Below are positions 43,162 to 53,695 of a stretch of 64,000 bases of DNA, piece after piece. Positions within the stretch are counted from its first letter, which is position 1, and every line of letters begins with the position of its first letter. This DNA comes from Schistocerca nitens (taxonomy: Eukaryota; Arthropoda; Insecta; Orthoptera; Acrididae): the NCBI RefSeq assembly GCF_023898315.1, contig NC_064622.1, forward strand, positions 169,218,178 to 169,282,177, given 5' to 3'. The notes beneath the pieces were generated by a model. The model saw only the letters and a list, made by a program, of their open reading frames with translations, was not told the DNA's origin and did no database searches. The translations under genes were made by a program, and so were the position numbers.

Positions 43162-43955
43162 CCGTTTTGACCATCCGTGGAATTTTCTATCCCACATACA
43201 TAGTTTCAACCTGTACACGTTCTATAGTTCTATAAATTCGTCCTCGAGCTAGGACATTATACATACACACCCATTAACTTCCTGCGCCTTCGACCCGGTC
43301 ATGGGATCACTTTCGTAACACATGGTAGAAGACGATCCCTCAATTTGCGCATGCGCGTTCCTTTCCGACATTCTCACAGCCTAGCTGCCGGCGCCACCTC
43401 AGTTTACCTGAGAGCCCGCGGCCCACCGAACGTTGGCTGGGGTGAGGAAGCACGCTTCTGACGTTTGAGCTAAGTACAGCTATTGACGTGGTACACACGT
43501 ATCGTTCATTTTACATTTGGTGCGAGTCTTTTGCTCTTTTGGGCGTTCTGTATTAATGTTGGACCATGCCTCTTTAGGCAGTTTGTAATTTTAGTGTGTT
43601 CCGAAGAAGGCGTGGTTATCCGCGCCGAAACCTAGGTCAACATCCGGTTTCTATTTGCAATCGAGGCGGATTATTTATAATCATTAAAAAAAAAGTGTTA
43701 CGTTACATTCTTCGTACATTCTTAAAGTCGAAGAAGGCTATTACCAAATCATCAGATATGGAATTTTTTAAGACACTTTTAGTCTACATATCTGCTCGAC
43801 GCAGAGCTTCCCTTTCCTGAATGCAATTTATATTCGCCATTTTGAGTTACCGTCGTTTTCGTCAATTTATTTCTTAGGTTAGATCAGATGATTCCTGATA
43901 TTGTAGCTCATAATAGACTAAAACATCCGGAGAAAGCAGTAGAACGTGGTACGGC
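43162..43955. other. No recognisable gene; promoter-like motif
   Basis: It contains TGCGCATGCGC at 43346-43356, identical to the palindromic NRF-1-type core, in a moderately GC-rich segment (43340-43470). No frame is convincing. Confidence 0.4.
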
Positions 43956-43959
43956 CCAG

Positions 43960-44260
43960 TAGAGGATGGGGTGAGAATGATGCCCTCGCCGTACGCACAG
44001 GCGCACCCCCCACCCCGCGACAAAGGCGCCGCCATGACGGAGCGCCGCCGTTCCAGCGCTGACGCTGATGACGCGCCGCCCGACGCTGACGGATTCTCCC
44101 CATCAGCGGGTCTGCCCTCCTACCCTCCCGCCGCCGCCGCCACTGGACAAAAACAATCGCCCCACTGGGCACAGCGTCCCCCATCATTCAGGCGCGACCG
44201 CCGCGCGATACACGCAGAGACAAACAGGCGGTGCCGAGACCCTTGTAAACATTCCCCCTT
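43960..44260. other. GC/CpG-rich island
   Basis: CpG-dense DNA (GCGCCGCCATGACGGAGCGC, GACGCGCCGCCCGACG, CCGCCGCCGCC) in an AT-rich setting. Frames of 74-97 codons overlap on both strands and read as low-complexity Arg/Pro/Ala, typical of GC-rich DNA. A 5' exon or promoter cannot be excluded; no splice or domain evidence supports one. Confidence 0.5.
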
Positions 44261-44860
44261 GTGAGTATCAGGCCGTATTATGTTCTCGATAAATGCGATT
44301 TAATTATTGTTATTAGAAAGCCTGACAAGCTACGAAGGATCTACGCTGCAATCTGAGTGGTACTCAGCCACTCTGTTCTCTCTTCACAAATAATTTTCCA
44401 TCTTTACTCTGTCTTAACGTGTACAAATCTCTTTCCCTATTGTCAAGACATCTTTAAGGTGTGCGTCCAATTCGTCGTCTTCTAGTGGGAATCTCATGTG
44501 TCGCTTTCTTGATGATCCTCTTTGGTGGTGCTCTAATGCAATCTTATGCAATCTTTGGCTTTACTTTTTGTATCTGTTTTGTTGCTTTAACCACAGTCTT
44601 CATTATTTTGTATTATTCTCCATCATCATTATTGCTGTCCAAATATTTGCCTCAATACTTTATATTAAAATATCTTCAATTTATTTTCCTCCTTTCTTAT
44701 GAACTATGGTTTCAGAGTCTTGGCATAAAACAGGTACGCTATTATGGCTTTGCTCCAGATCCAGTGTCCAACGTTGCTACCATCTCTGGTTCTGGCTCAT
44801 GAAAGAAAAAGGGTTGCCATTTCTCCAGATGTTCAGACTCCTCATTGAAAGTGTTCCGAG
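44261..44860. other. No recognisable gene
   Basis: A 113-codon frame at 44461-44802 reads as hydrophobic, but this follows from T-rich composition, not a recognisable membrane protein. Confidence 0.45.
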
Positions 44861-44874
44861 TAGAGCGATGGTTA

Positions 44875-45045
44875 CGTTGCAGTCATGGACTGTGCGGCTG
44901 GTCCCGACGTAGGTTCTAGTCCTCCCTCGGGCATGGGTGTGTGTGTTTGTCCTTAGGGTAATTTACGTTAAGTAGTGCGTAAGCTTAGGTACTGATGACC
45001 TTAGCAGTTAAGTCCCATAAGATTTCACACACATTTACCATTTTC
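44875..45045 (+). mobile_element. SINE relative, diverged body
   Basis: The tRNA-like head has a mutated B box (GGTTCTAGTCC). The body shares GGGCATGGGTGTGTGTG and GATGACCTTAGCAGTTAAGTC with type 1, but ends CCCATAAGATTTCACACACA, a different 3' end, so it is a separate subfamily. The perfect 13-bp TSD AGAGCGATGGTTA lies at 44862-44874 and 45046-45058. Confidence 0.88.
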
Positions 45046-45059
45046 AGAGCGATGGTTAA

Positions 45060-46360
45060 CCCGTATCTGAAAATAAACATTTGTAAGTAAACCTGGGCAG
45101 GCCTGCAGTTATAGCTTTTGTAGTCTTAGCGAAAGCTTTCAACAGTGTTGATGGAATAGTCTGTTAGAAATTCTAAAGGTAGCAGCGGTAAAACCGACGG
45201 ACTGAAAGGCTATTTACAACTTGTACAGAAAGCAAATGGCAGTTATAAGAGTCGAGGAGCATGAAAGAGAAGCAGTGGCTGAGAAGCGAGACAGAGACTG
45301 GGTTGTAACCTGTCCCCGATGTTATTCAATGTGTACATTGAGCAAGTAGTGAAGAAAAATTTACAGTAGGAATTAAAGTTCAGAGAGAAGAAATAAAAAA
45401 CTTTGAGGTTTGCCGATGACACTGTCATTCTGTCAGACACAAATGGTTCAAATGGCTCTGAGCACTATGGGACTTAACTTCCGAGGTCATCAGTCCCCTA
45501 GAACTTAGAACTACTTAAACCTAACTAACCTAAGGACATCACACACATCCATGCCCGGGGCAGGATTCGAAACTGCGACCGTAGCGGTCGCGCAATTCCA
45601 GACTGTAGCGCCTAGAACCATTCGGCCACTTCGGTCGGCTGTCAGAGACAGCAAAGGACTTGCAAGAGCAGTCGAACTGGATGGACATTATTTTGAAATC
45701 CGGATTTAAGACGAATATCAACAAAAGCAAAGAAAAGAATGAGGGAATATAGTCGAATTAAATCGGGTGATACGAGGGAATTAAATTAGGAAATTAGACA
45801 CTTAAAAAGCAGGTGAGTGTCTATTTGGGCGTACATAAAATGTTTACCAGCAAGGGCAAGAGAAACGTTTCTGAAGAAGTGAAATCTAATATGGATTTGA
45901 CAGAAAGTCTTTTCTGAAAGTATTTGTATGGAGTGTAGCCTTGTTTGGAAGTGGAACATAGACGGTAAACAGTTTAGATAAGAAGAGAACAGAAGCTTTT
46001 GAAAGTGGTGCGACAGAAGAATGTTGAAATTACGTGAGTAGGTCACGTAAACAATGAGGGGGTACTGAACAGAATTGTGGGGGGCGGGGGGTGAAAAGTT
46101 TGTGGCAACCTGATTAGAAGAAGGAATTGGAATATAGGACAAATTCTAAGACATCAAGAGATCAATTTAGTGTTGGAGTGATGTGGGGGGGGGGGGGGGG
46201 TAAAAATTGTAGAGAGAGACTAAGAGATGAATTCAGTAAGCAGATTCAGAAAGATGTAAGTTGCAGTAGTTAGTCGGAAATGAAGAGGCTTGCACAGGAT
46301 AAAGTAGCATGAGATCTGCATCAAAGTAATCTTGGGAGAACAACAACCCAAATTTTTCAG
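45060..46360 (+). pseudogene. RTE-like LINE reverse transcriptase, heavily decayed
   Basis: Conceptual reading recovers FVVLAKAFNSVD (from the RT block LEKAFDSVDW), YRKQMAV-like codons, VGIKVQREEIKNFEVCR, FADDTVILSDT (catalytic FADD), then after the SINE ETAKDLQEQSNWMD and ILKSGFKTNINKSK. The VWSVALFGSGT.TVNSLDKKR thumb region and a C-terminal NEEACTG-like tail follow. It is colinear with the minus-strand LINE at 59.7-63.2 kb, so both are one family. A SINE lies at 45442-45638 and a 16-base G run at 46185-46200. Confidence 0.8.
45442..45638 (-). mobile_element. tRNA-derived SINE inside LINE RT
   Basis: Type 1 copy inserted immediately after the FADD codons. TSD CTGTCAGACACA (45430-45441) and CTGTCAGAGACA (45639-45650). 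Removing it restores the LINE reading SD..ETAKDL. Confidence 0.93.
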
Positions 46361-46399
46361 AGCAACAAGTCGCGTAATTTTGCATCGTTAGTTGCACAT

Positions 46400-47240
46400 C
46401 GATGAGAATGTATGGATTCCTGCCATGGTATTTGTGGGACTTTTTGGAGGAATGGCAGCCCTTTCTTTGTCATGAACAGGAACCAGAAAATATAGTGTTA
46501 CTGGACATTGAATCCGGAGTGAAGTCGACGCTTTCTAGCTTATTACAAAAGTGGTCCATTGGGTTCAGATTGGGACTCTGGACAGACTAGTTCATTTCAG
46601 AAAAGTTACTGTCCACAGATCACTGCCTCACAGATGCTGTTTTATGACGGGGTACATTGTCATGCTCATGCAGTCAGCGTCTTCGATGTGTCCTTTTATT
46701 GTAGGCGGTATACTATGCTTTAAAATGTGTTCGTATGCCTCCTTTATTTGCGTTTTCCTAAGCTCAGCAAGTGCAATGGTAGTACGAGTGATGGCAGGTA
46801 ACGTGCTCCAGGCATTAGCCAACCCTAATGCTTCCATGAGACTGATACAGGGTATCGCGTGATTCATTACTCCAAATCACCCTTTCCAGTCATCCACTGT
46901 CCAGTGGCGTCTCCGTTTACATCACGTCTAGTGTCGCTTATCGCTGACTACCGCAACGGGTGGCTTATGAGGAACTGCTCGGCCGTTGCATCCTATTCTT
47001 TTTAACTCCCTTGTTGTTAACGCCCTAATGATAACTGTACACAATTATTTTTCTGGTTGGTCTGCTAGTAGCATATTGGAACTCACGAGTGATTCCTTCT
47101 GTTGATGTCATGCCATATTTTACAGCCATCTTCTACAATGCTTGGCGTGCATGTCCGTCAATACGTAATGGCTGCCTGATCTTTGTTTACGCGTGGTTGC
47201 TCCTTCGCGTTTCCTTCACAGTCACATAAGCAACAATAGC
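46400..47240 (-). pseudogene. Tc1-like transposase, broken
   Basis: The 79-codon minus frame at 46867-46628 contains LRKTQIKEAYEHILKHSIPP, then EDADCMSMTMYPVIKQHL, the region before and around the second catalytic position. Downstream, SPNLNPMDHFCNKLE is the degraded third block (normally SPDLNPMEHLWDELE). Upstream, LEWRLGNAWSTLPAI-like codons represent the first catalytic region. The DNA-binding part continues toward 47.2 kb in broken frames. Confidence 0.65.
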
Positions 47241-47259
47241 CTTAGACAACTTTATTTCC

Positions 47260-47985
47260 TTTTTTATTTATTTGAGACTTCTTACTGGTTTGATGCGGTC
47301 TGTCACGAATTCCTCTCCCGTGCCAACCTCTTCATCTCAGAGTATCACCTGCAATCTTCGTCATCAATTATTTGCTGAATGTATTCCAATCTCTGTCATC
47401 CTCTACTGTTTTTAATCTCTACAGAACCCTTCCAGTACTATTGTAGTTATTCCATGAGGTCTTAAGAAATATCCTACCATCATATCCCTTCTCCCTGTCA
47501 ATGTTTTCCGTATAGTCCTTTTCTCGTCAATTCTTCAGAGAACCTCTTCATTGCATTCTTTATCAGTGCATCTAATTTTCAACGTTCTCCCGTAGCACCA
47601 CATCTCAAATACTTCGAGTCTCTTCTGATCCGGTTTTCCCATAATCCACGTTTCACTATCATATAATACTGTGCTCCAAACGTATATCTTCAGAAATTTC
47701 TCCCTCAAATTAAGACCTATGTTTGATACTAGCAGACATTTCGTGGAGAGGAATGCCCTTTTTGCCAGTGCTTCTCTGCTTCATCCGTTATGGGTTATTT
47801 TGCTGTCTAAGTAGCAGAATTCCTTAACTTCATCTACAGCGTGACCACCAACTATGATGTTAATTTCACGTTGTTCTCGTTTCTGCTACTTCGCGTTGCT
47901 TTGGTCTTCCTTCGATTTACTCTCAGTCCATACTGTACTCATTAGGCTGCTCATTCCATTCAACAGCTCCTGTAATTCTTGTCTA
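47260..47985 (-). pseudogene. LINE C-terminal fragment inserted in Tc1
   Basis: Minus-strand reading gives ELLNGMSSLMSTV, INIIVGGHAVDEVKEFCYLD, KIYVWSTVLYDSETWIMGKP, FEMWCYGRTLKIRCTDKE and NEEVL, matching the post-RT region of the LINE at 59.7-60.7 kb (SETW, FEMWCYRRMLKIRW, NEEVL). It is 5'-truncated and full of stops. Its 3' end lies near 47260. Confidence 0.8.
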
Positions 47986-48096
47986 CTGACAGCAAAATAC
48001 TCCCCGCCTCCTTTCATACTGGCGGGCCCACCTTTCGTGGTATCTAGTGGTCAGGTCCACATTGTGTAGGAGCGTCTTGATAATTTTAATCATATA

Positions 48097-49503
48097 CACT
48101 ACTGGCCATTAAAATTGCTACACCACGAAGATGACGTGCTACAGACGCGAAATTTAACCGACAGGAAGAAGATGCTGTGATATGCAAATGATTAGCTTTT
48201 CAGAGCATTCCCACAAGATTGGCGCCGGTTGCGACACCTACAACGTGCTGACATGAGGAAAGTTTCCAACCAATTTCTCATACACAAACAGCAGTTGACC
48301 GGCGTTACCTGGTGAAACGTTGTTGTGATGTCTCGTGAAAGGAGGAGAAATGCGTACCATCACGTTTCCGACTTTGATAAAGGTCGGATTATAGCCTATC
48401 GCGATTGCGGTTTATCGTATTACGACATTGCTGCTCGCGTTGGTCGAGATCCAATGACTGTTAGCAGAATATGGAATCGGTGGGTTCAGGAGGGTAATAT
48501 GGAACGCCGTGCTGGATCCCAACGGCCTCGTATCACTAGCAGTCGAGATGACAGCCATCTTATCCGCGTGGCTGTAACGGATCGTGCAGCCACGTCTCTA
48601 TCCCTGAATCAACAGATGGGGACGTTTGGAAGACAACAACCATCTGCACGAACAGTTCGACGACGTTCCCAGCAGCATGGACTATCACCTCGGAGACCAT
48701 TGCTGCGGTTACCCTTGACGCTGCATCACAGACAGGAGTGCCTGCGATGCTGTGCTCAACGACGAACCTGGGTGCACGAATGGCAAAACGTCATTTTTTC
48801 GGATGAATCGAGGTTCTGTTTACAGCATCATGATGGTCGCATCCGTGTTTGGCGACATCGCGGCGAACGCACATTGGAAGCGTGTATTCGTCATCGCCAT
48901 ACTGGCTTATGACCCGGCGTGATGGTATGGGGTGCCATTGGTTACACGTCTCGGTCAGCTCTTGTTCGCATTGACGGCACTTTGAACAGTGGACGTTATA
49001 TTTCAGATGTGTTACGATCCGTGGCTCTACCCTTAATTCAATCCCTGCGAAACCCTACATTTCAGCAGGATAATGGACGTCCGCTTGTTGCAGGTCCTGT
49101 ACGGGCCTTTCTGGATACAGAAAATGTTCGACTGCTACCCTGACCAGCACATTCTCCAGATCTCTCACCAATTGAAAACGTCTGGTCAATGGTGGCCGAG
49201 CAACGGGCTCGTCACAATACGCCAGTCACTACTCTTGATGAACTGTGGTATCGTGTTGAAGCCGCATGGGCAGCTGTACCTGTACACGCGATCCAAGCTC
49301 TGTTTGACTCAATGCCCAGGCTTATCAAGGCCGTTATTGCGGCCAGAGGTGGTTGTTCTGGGTACTGATTTCTCAGGATCTATTCATCCAAATTGCGTGA
49401 AAATGTAATCACATGTCAGTTTTAGTATAATGTATTTGTCCAATGAATACCCGTTTATCATCTGCGTTTCTTCTTGGTGTAGCAATTTTAATGGCCAGTA
49501 GTG
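48097..49503 (+). mobile_element. Tc1 element, complete ends
   Basis: The terminal inverted repeats start CACTACTGGCCATTAAAATT at 48097 and end AATTTTAATGGCCAGTAGTG at 49503, extending to about 29 bp each with TA duplicated outside (48095-48096 and 49504-49505). At 1,407 bp it is a full-length Tc1. It differs from the intact copy at 56-57 kb in TIR and protein sequence, so it is another family. Confidence 0.93.
48328..49368 (+). pseudogene. Tc1 transposase with two premature TGA stops
   Basis: This is one continuous frame of 346 codons if the two stops (TGA at 48910-48912 and 49141-49143) are read through. DNA-binding helices: GRIIAYRDCGLSYYDIAARV and, later, SARTVRRRSQQHGLS. Catalytic blocks: FSDESRFCLQ, QQDNGRPL and LSPIENVW, all three acidic residues kept, with 34 residues between the second Asp and the Glu (DD34E). 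The second stop falls where relatives have Trp in LPWPA.SPDLSP, consistent with TGG to TGA. There are no frameshifts, so this copy died recently or is decaying slowly. The ATG at 48328 follows an in-frame GTG. Confidence 0.9.
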
Positions 49504-49739
49504 TACTTATCAGGTTTTAACCGTGACTGTCAGCAGGAACAAATGGAGAACCCTCATATCTTCCAAAAATGAGGTACAGTAAATTCGAGAGAGCTGACAT
49601 TCAGTACACCAAGTGGAGAAACTGTCTTCTGGATAGTTATCGGATGATCGTTTTTTGATGCCATTCTTGAACAACCCTATGTCGGTGCAACGCGAAATCA
49701 AACAAGAAGAATGAAGTCTCTTTATTCGGCAGTCCACAG

Positions 49740-49985
49740 CAGGCTGGTGTTTGCCGCGTGACGCCGTGGAGCGCGGAGCACGTGCTGCGCGGCGGCCTAC
49801 CTGCTGTGAGGTAGCGCACGCCGTATCGCCGCGGCCATCTGGACAGGCGACAAGCGTGCCAACACATTAACATATGTAGCGCTACCTGCCCCGGCCGCGG
49901 CGGCGCGGCCATTACTCGCCTGTCACGCCAGCATTCCCAGCACGGGGGGCCGCGCCGAGCCCACTGCTACGTCCTGCGTCATCTT
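49740..49985. other. GC/CpG-rich island
   Basis: GCGCGGCGGCC, GGCCGCGGCGGCGCGGCC and GGGGGGCCGCGCC runs in a sharp GC peak, with an E-box-like CACGTG near 49779. A 91-codon minus frame overlapping it shows no known domain. Compare the islands at 5.1, 27.5 and 44.0 kb. Confidence 0.5.
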
Positions 49986-50120
49986 CACACTCTTCCTAGG
50001 AACGATATTCCGAGGGGAGGGGTGAAAAGTGGAACACGGAGCAATTAACCAGTGAAAGACTTTGCCGACAGTGCAGAGTCGCTTCCCTTGGAGAAACGTT
50101 GTTGCCGATATCTACCATAT

Positions 50121-50218
50121 ACACTGAAGAGCCAAAGACACTGGTACACTTGCCTAATATCGTGTAGGGCCCCGCGAGCTCGCAGAAGTGCCGCACCACG
50201 ACATGGCATGGAGTCGAC
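50121..50218 (+). mobile_element. Possible Tc1-type terminal fragment
   Basis: ACTGAAGAGCCAAAGACACT and TGCCTAATATCGTGTAGGGC read like the terminal repeat and subterminal part of a common arthropod Tc1 family. It stops abruptly at about 50218, where unrelated sequence begins. Recognition is from memory; no second end was found. Confidence 0.4.
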
Positions 50219-50219
50219 T

Positions 50220-51150
50220 AAAGCCGTCGGCACACGGACCGTGCTGTCGAACGTTAACGTTGAGCGAGCCAAGTTCAAAGTGCTGCTGAACGCTGAGGAA
50301 CGATGCGACTTGTGCATACGGTACGTGGACCCCAACGTGGAATACGCGATCGCAACGCACTCCAGCAGCAGTTGAGGGATGTTTCTAGTTCGTAAATCAC
50401 ACTGTTCACTCAACAAGAGCGCGTAAAATTCCCACGTTAGCTCTATTAAAGCGCACATCACCTCCATCGTCCATGAAAAGGAAAGTACCATGTCCAATCA
50501 ATAAGGACAAAGGCTTACAAAAGTTCCATTACAAACAGTGCGGTACAAATTTGGAATACTTCTCCGCATAAGATAAACATTATTTCATCATTTCCACATT
50601 TTAGTAAAACCCCAAGGTTAGTCTTACTTGATCACTGTTCCTACCCAGTAGCAGAATCTTTACAACATGTGAATTACGAAGCGTAAAAGAAAAAGGAGCA
50701 AAATACCTCTCAAAAAATGTGAACTTATATTTACATAACATCAAATATTATAGCATACACTTATATTAAACTAATAATAAAGTAGCAGAACCTAATAAAA
50801 ACGCGAAACTTAAAAAAAATGTTTAGACGCGAACCACCGCCCCAACAAAAACTCATTACTGGACAAAGACGCTACTCATTACGATAAACCAACAACACGC
50901 TTCTTGTACTTAACCATATTGTGTTACCTCTTGCTAAAAACGTTAATCGTAGATAATTATGTTACTAATTGAAATCTAATTATAACAAATTGTACCAAGA
51001 ACAATGCGTTTTGGGTGGATCTTCAGTGTGTCGCTGCCTTCAAACAGCCTACTCTCATAATACGCAAGTTACAATAATAATTTTGCCACAAATATGATGA
51101 TTCTCATTATTTCATTGGAACGCATCACATAACTAACAACGGGTTTTCCA
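50220..51150. other. No recognisable gene
   Basis: Short frames only. The segment 50220-50500 (GCCGTCGGCACACGGACCGT..) is more GC-rich and repeat-like, perhaps a non-autonomous DNA element. From 50500 the sequence is AT-rich. Confidence 0.4.
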
Positions 51151-52070
51151 GTGAGTCTCAATTTACTGGTGCTCAGAAACGGCATATATATCCCAGATAT
51201 TCTCAATAACGTTCATGTCTGGCGAGTTTGGTGGCCAGCAGAAGTGTTTAAATTCTGAAGAGTGTTCCTGAAGACACTCTGTAGCAATACTGGACGTGAG
51301 GTGTGTCGCATTGTCCTGCTGGAATTGCCCAAGTACGTCGTAATGCACAATGGACATGAACGGATGCAGGTCATCAGACAGGACGCATATGTCGGAGTCG
51401 TATCTAGACGTGTCAGGGCTCCCATATCACTTTAACTGCACAGACCCACACCATTACAGAGACTCCACCAGGTTGAACAGTCCTCTGCTGACATGCAGGA
51501 TCCATGGATTCATGAAATTGTCTCCGTACCCGTACACGTCCATCTGCTCGATACAATTTGAAACGAGACTCGTTCGAACAGGCAACATGTTTCCAGTCAT
51601 CAACTGTCCAATGTCGGTGCTGACCGGCCCAGGCGAGCCGTAAAGATTTGTGTCGTTCAGTCACCAAGGGTACACGAGTGGCCCTTCGTCTTCGAAAGCC
51701 CATATCGATTATGTTTTGTTGACTCGTTCGCACGCTGACACTTGTTAATGGCCCAGCATTGAAATCTGAAGCAATTTGCGGAAGGGTTGAACTTCTGTCA
51801 CGTTGAACGATTCTCTTCAGTCGTCGTTGGCCCCGTTCTTGCAGGATCTTTTTCCGGCCGCAGCGGGTTACTGATATTCACGGTACACTCGTGTAAATGT
51901 CGTATGGAAAATACCCACTTCAAAGCTATCTCGGAGATGTGTCCCATCGCTTCTGCGCCGGTATAACACCACTTTCAAACTCACTTAAATCTTGATAACC
52001 TGCCATCGCAGCAGCAGTAACCGATCTAACAACTGTGACAGACGCTTTTTGTCTTATATAGGCTTATAAC
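51150..52070 (-). pseudogene. Tc1-like transposase, broken
   Basis: Frames in order on the minus strand: VRTSQQNIIDMGFRRRRATR, HWTVDDWKHVACSNESRFKL (first catalytic Asp now Asn), ADGRVRVRRQFHESMDPACQ, then FQQDNATHLTSSIATE (second Asp) and SPDMNVIENIWDIYAV (Glu present). The N-terminal helix region lies upstream toward 52.0 kb in degraded form. Frameshifts separate the pieces. Confidence 0.83.
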
Positions 52071-52339
52071 AATTTGTGCATTTTATTTGGACTGTTGAGC
52101 TCCGTGGCCGTGAATAATGATATTTTACTATAAAAATACAGCGACCAGCCACTTTTTCTTAATGCGTTTTATTTATGCCAATACGCATTTCGGGTTTGCA
52201 CCCATCTTCAGCTGGCAAATTACATGTATCTTCAGTTTCTACAGTGGTACAATATCGACAGCAGTTTGGATGCTGCAGCTGGCCTGTGCAAAAGCAATCG
52301 TTGCTCATTCTGATTAAATGAAAAGAAAGAAAAGAGAAA

Positions 52340-52610
52340 GCACGTCCTTATCTCATTCTCCCTCCCCAACCTGTCTCTGTCCATCTTGTTTTACCCTCTC
52401 ACTTCGTCCATCTCTTTCTCTTTCTTCGTCTCTCTGTCTATCACCTCCTTCCCCCCTCTCTGTCCATCTTCCGCTCACCACTTTCTTTGCATCTTTTTCT
52501 GCTTCCTCTATTCTAATCTTCCTTTTCAACTCTTCCTTTTCACTCTCTGTATCTTTTCCTCCAACACTTTTGTCAATCTCCTCTTGCCCCGTTTCTCTGA
52601 CCTTGAGCCC
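52340..52610 (+). repeat. Polypyrimidine low-complexity tract
   Basis: About 270 bases composed almost only of C and T, with TCTCTCTGTC-like words. The 97-115 codon frames over it read Ser/Leu/Phe-rich and are compositional artefacts. Confidence 0.85.
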
Positions 52611-52954
52611 TGTTCATTGTTACTGCAAATTAAGATTCCGAAACCTGATCTTTTTAACAGAATAGCGTTTAAAATTTGAAATAAATTTGTCTAGAATTTC
52701 ACCAGTATATATTTTATGCATGTCCAAATATTTATTGGAGTAACATGAAAAATTTGAAGTAAAGTCGTCAAGTACTTTTTGAAATTTTTGCTAACAATGC
52801 TGCCCCTGTATGTATTACATATACATATGTATTATATATACTTAAATATGAAGCCTATAATTCTTCTAAATGTTCCTTAGAGTATTATGTAAAATTTACT
52901 TAAATCTGTCAAGAATGTTTAGAAATTGTTGGTAACAATGTTTCCCCTTGATTT

Positions 52955-52955
52955 T

Positions 52956-52996
<41 letters not shown>
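52955..52996 (+). repeat. (AC)n(AT)n microsatellite
   Basis: About 13 AC units followed by about 8 AT units. The AT part provides the TA at the left edge of the adjacent mariner. Confidence 0.95.
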
Positions 52997-52997
<1 letters not shown>

Positions 52998-53695
52998 GGG
53001 CGTTCAAAAAGAAAAGAGCCGGAGGTGTAATTGCAGAAACCAGTACCTGTATGTCAGAAGTATTGACCCTAGCTGTTGGGACACTTGTCCCACCGTGACA
53101 CAAGGCGGTGAATTGCAGTCTCATAAAATTTTCGGGGCTCCGATGTTAACCAGTTCCGCACGTACAGCTAGACATCGTCGTCCGAGGTGAATCGTTTGCT
53201 TCTCAGAGCATTTTTAAGGGGATCAAGATGGTCCTTTAGTGGTTCACTTCCTGCAGCAAGGGACAACAGTGAATATCCAGCGTTACTAGCAAATCTTGAC
53301 CACCCTTTGACAAGCGATCAAATCAAAACGACCAGGCAGTCTCACCCGTGGGGTCATTCTGCTTCACAACAATGCAAAACCTTATACGGGCAACACAGTC
53401 GCGGCACTCCTGCAGAAATTCAAATGGGAGCTTCTCGGCCACCCTCCATACAGTCCGGGCCTCTCTCCCTGCGATTACGCCATTTTTGGTCCCCTTAAAA
53501 AGGCTATGAGGAGCAAACGTCCAGTTGTATCTGCGGAACTGGTTAACATTGCAGCACCGGAAATTTTAAGACATTGCCATTCGCCACCTTTTGTGACAGT
53601 GGGACAAGTGTCTCAACAGCCAGGGTCAATACTTCTAACATACAGGTTTTGGTTTCTGAAATTACGCCTCCGGCTCGTTTCTATTGAACGCCCCT
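52997..53695 (+). mobile_element. Deleted mariner with 135-bp terminal inverted repeats
   Basis: Left arm 52997-53133 and right arm 53560-53695 are inverted copies with about 80 percent identity (GGGCGTTCAA.AAGAAA.GAG, CCGGAGG.GTAATT.CAGAAAC, CTGTATGT.AGAAGTATTGAC, GACACTTGTCCCAC). TA flanks both ends. The arms are much longer than the roughly 30 bp usual for mariner, and both carry codons of a mariner C-terminus (WDKC..S.GQYF) pointing outward. Confidence 0.85.
53215..53640 (+). pseudogene. Mariner transposase fragment
   Basis: In shifted frames: a QDGPLVVHFLQQGTTVN-like region, ILLHNNAKPYTGNTVAALLQ (second catalytic block HDNA now HNNA, so Asp to Asn), KFKWELLGHPPYSPGLSPCD followed by YAIFGPLKKAM (third Asp kept in CDYAIF), ending with the C-terminus inside the right arm. 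The DNA-binding domain and first Asp are missing. HPPYSPDL.P.DYH.FGPLK is diagnostic of mariner. Confidence 0.8.

Larger units (their letters stand above)
46390..48090 (-). mobile_element. Tc1-like element split by a LINE
   Basis: The transposon's 5' end is at about 47985-48090 (ATACTCCCCGCCTCCTTTCA, ACTGGCGGGCCCACC on the plus strand). Its transposase region is at 46390-47250. A LINE fragment (about 47260-47985) lies between. I recognise the plus-strand wording as a common arthropod Tc1 family read backwards. Confidence 0.65.

Noticed and set aside
44461-44802. 113-codon hydrophobic frame as a membrane protein
   Set aside because: Hydrophobicity follows from T-rich sequence; no family resemblance, and the frame runs into a transposon-rich segment.
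52318-52679. Ser/Leu-rich frames of 97-115 codons
   Set aside because: Compositional artefact of the polypyrimidine tract.
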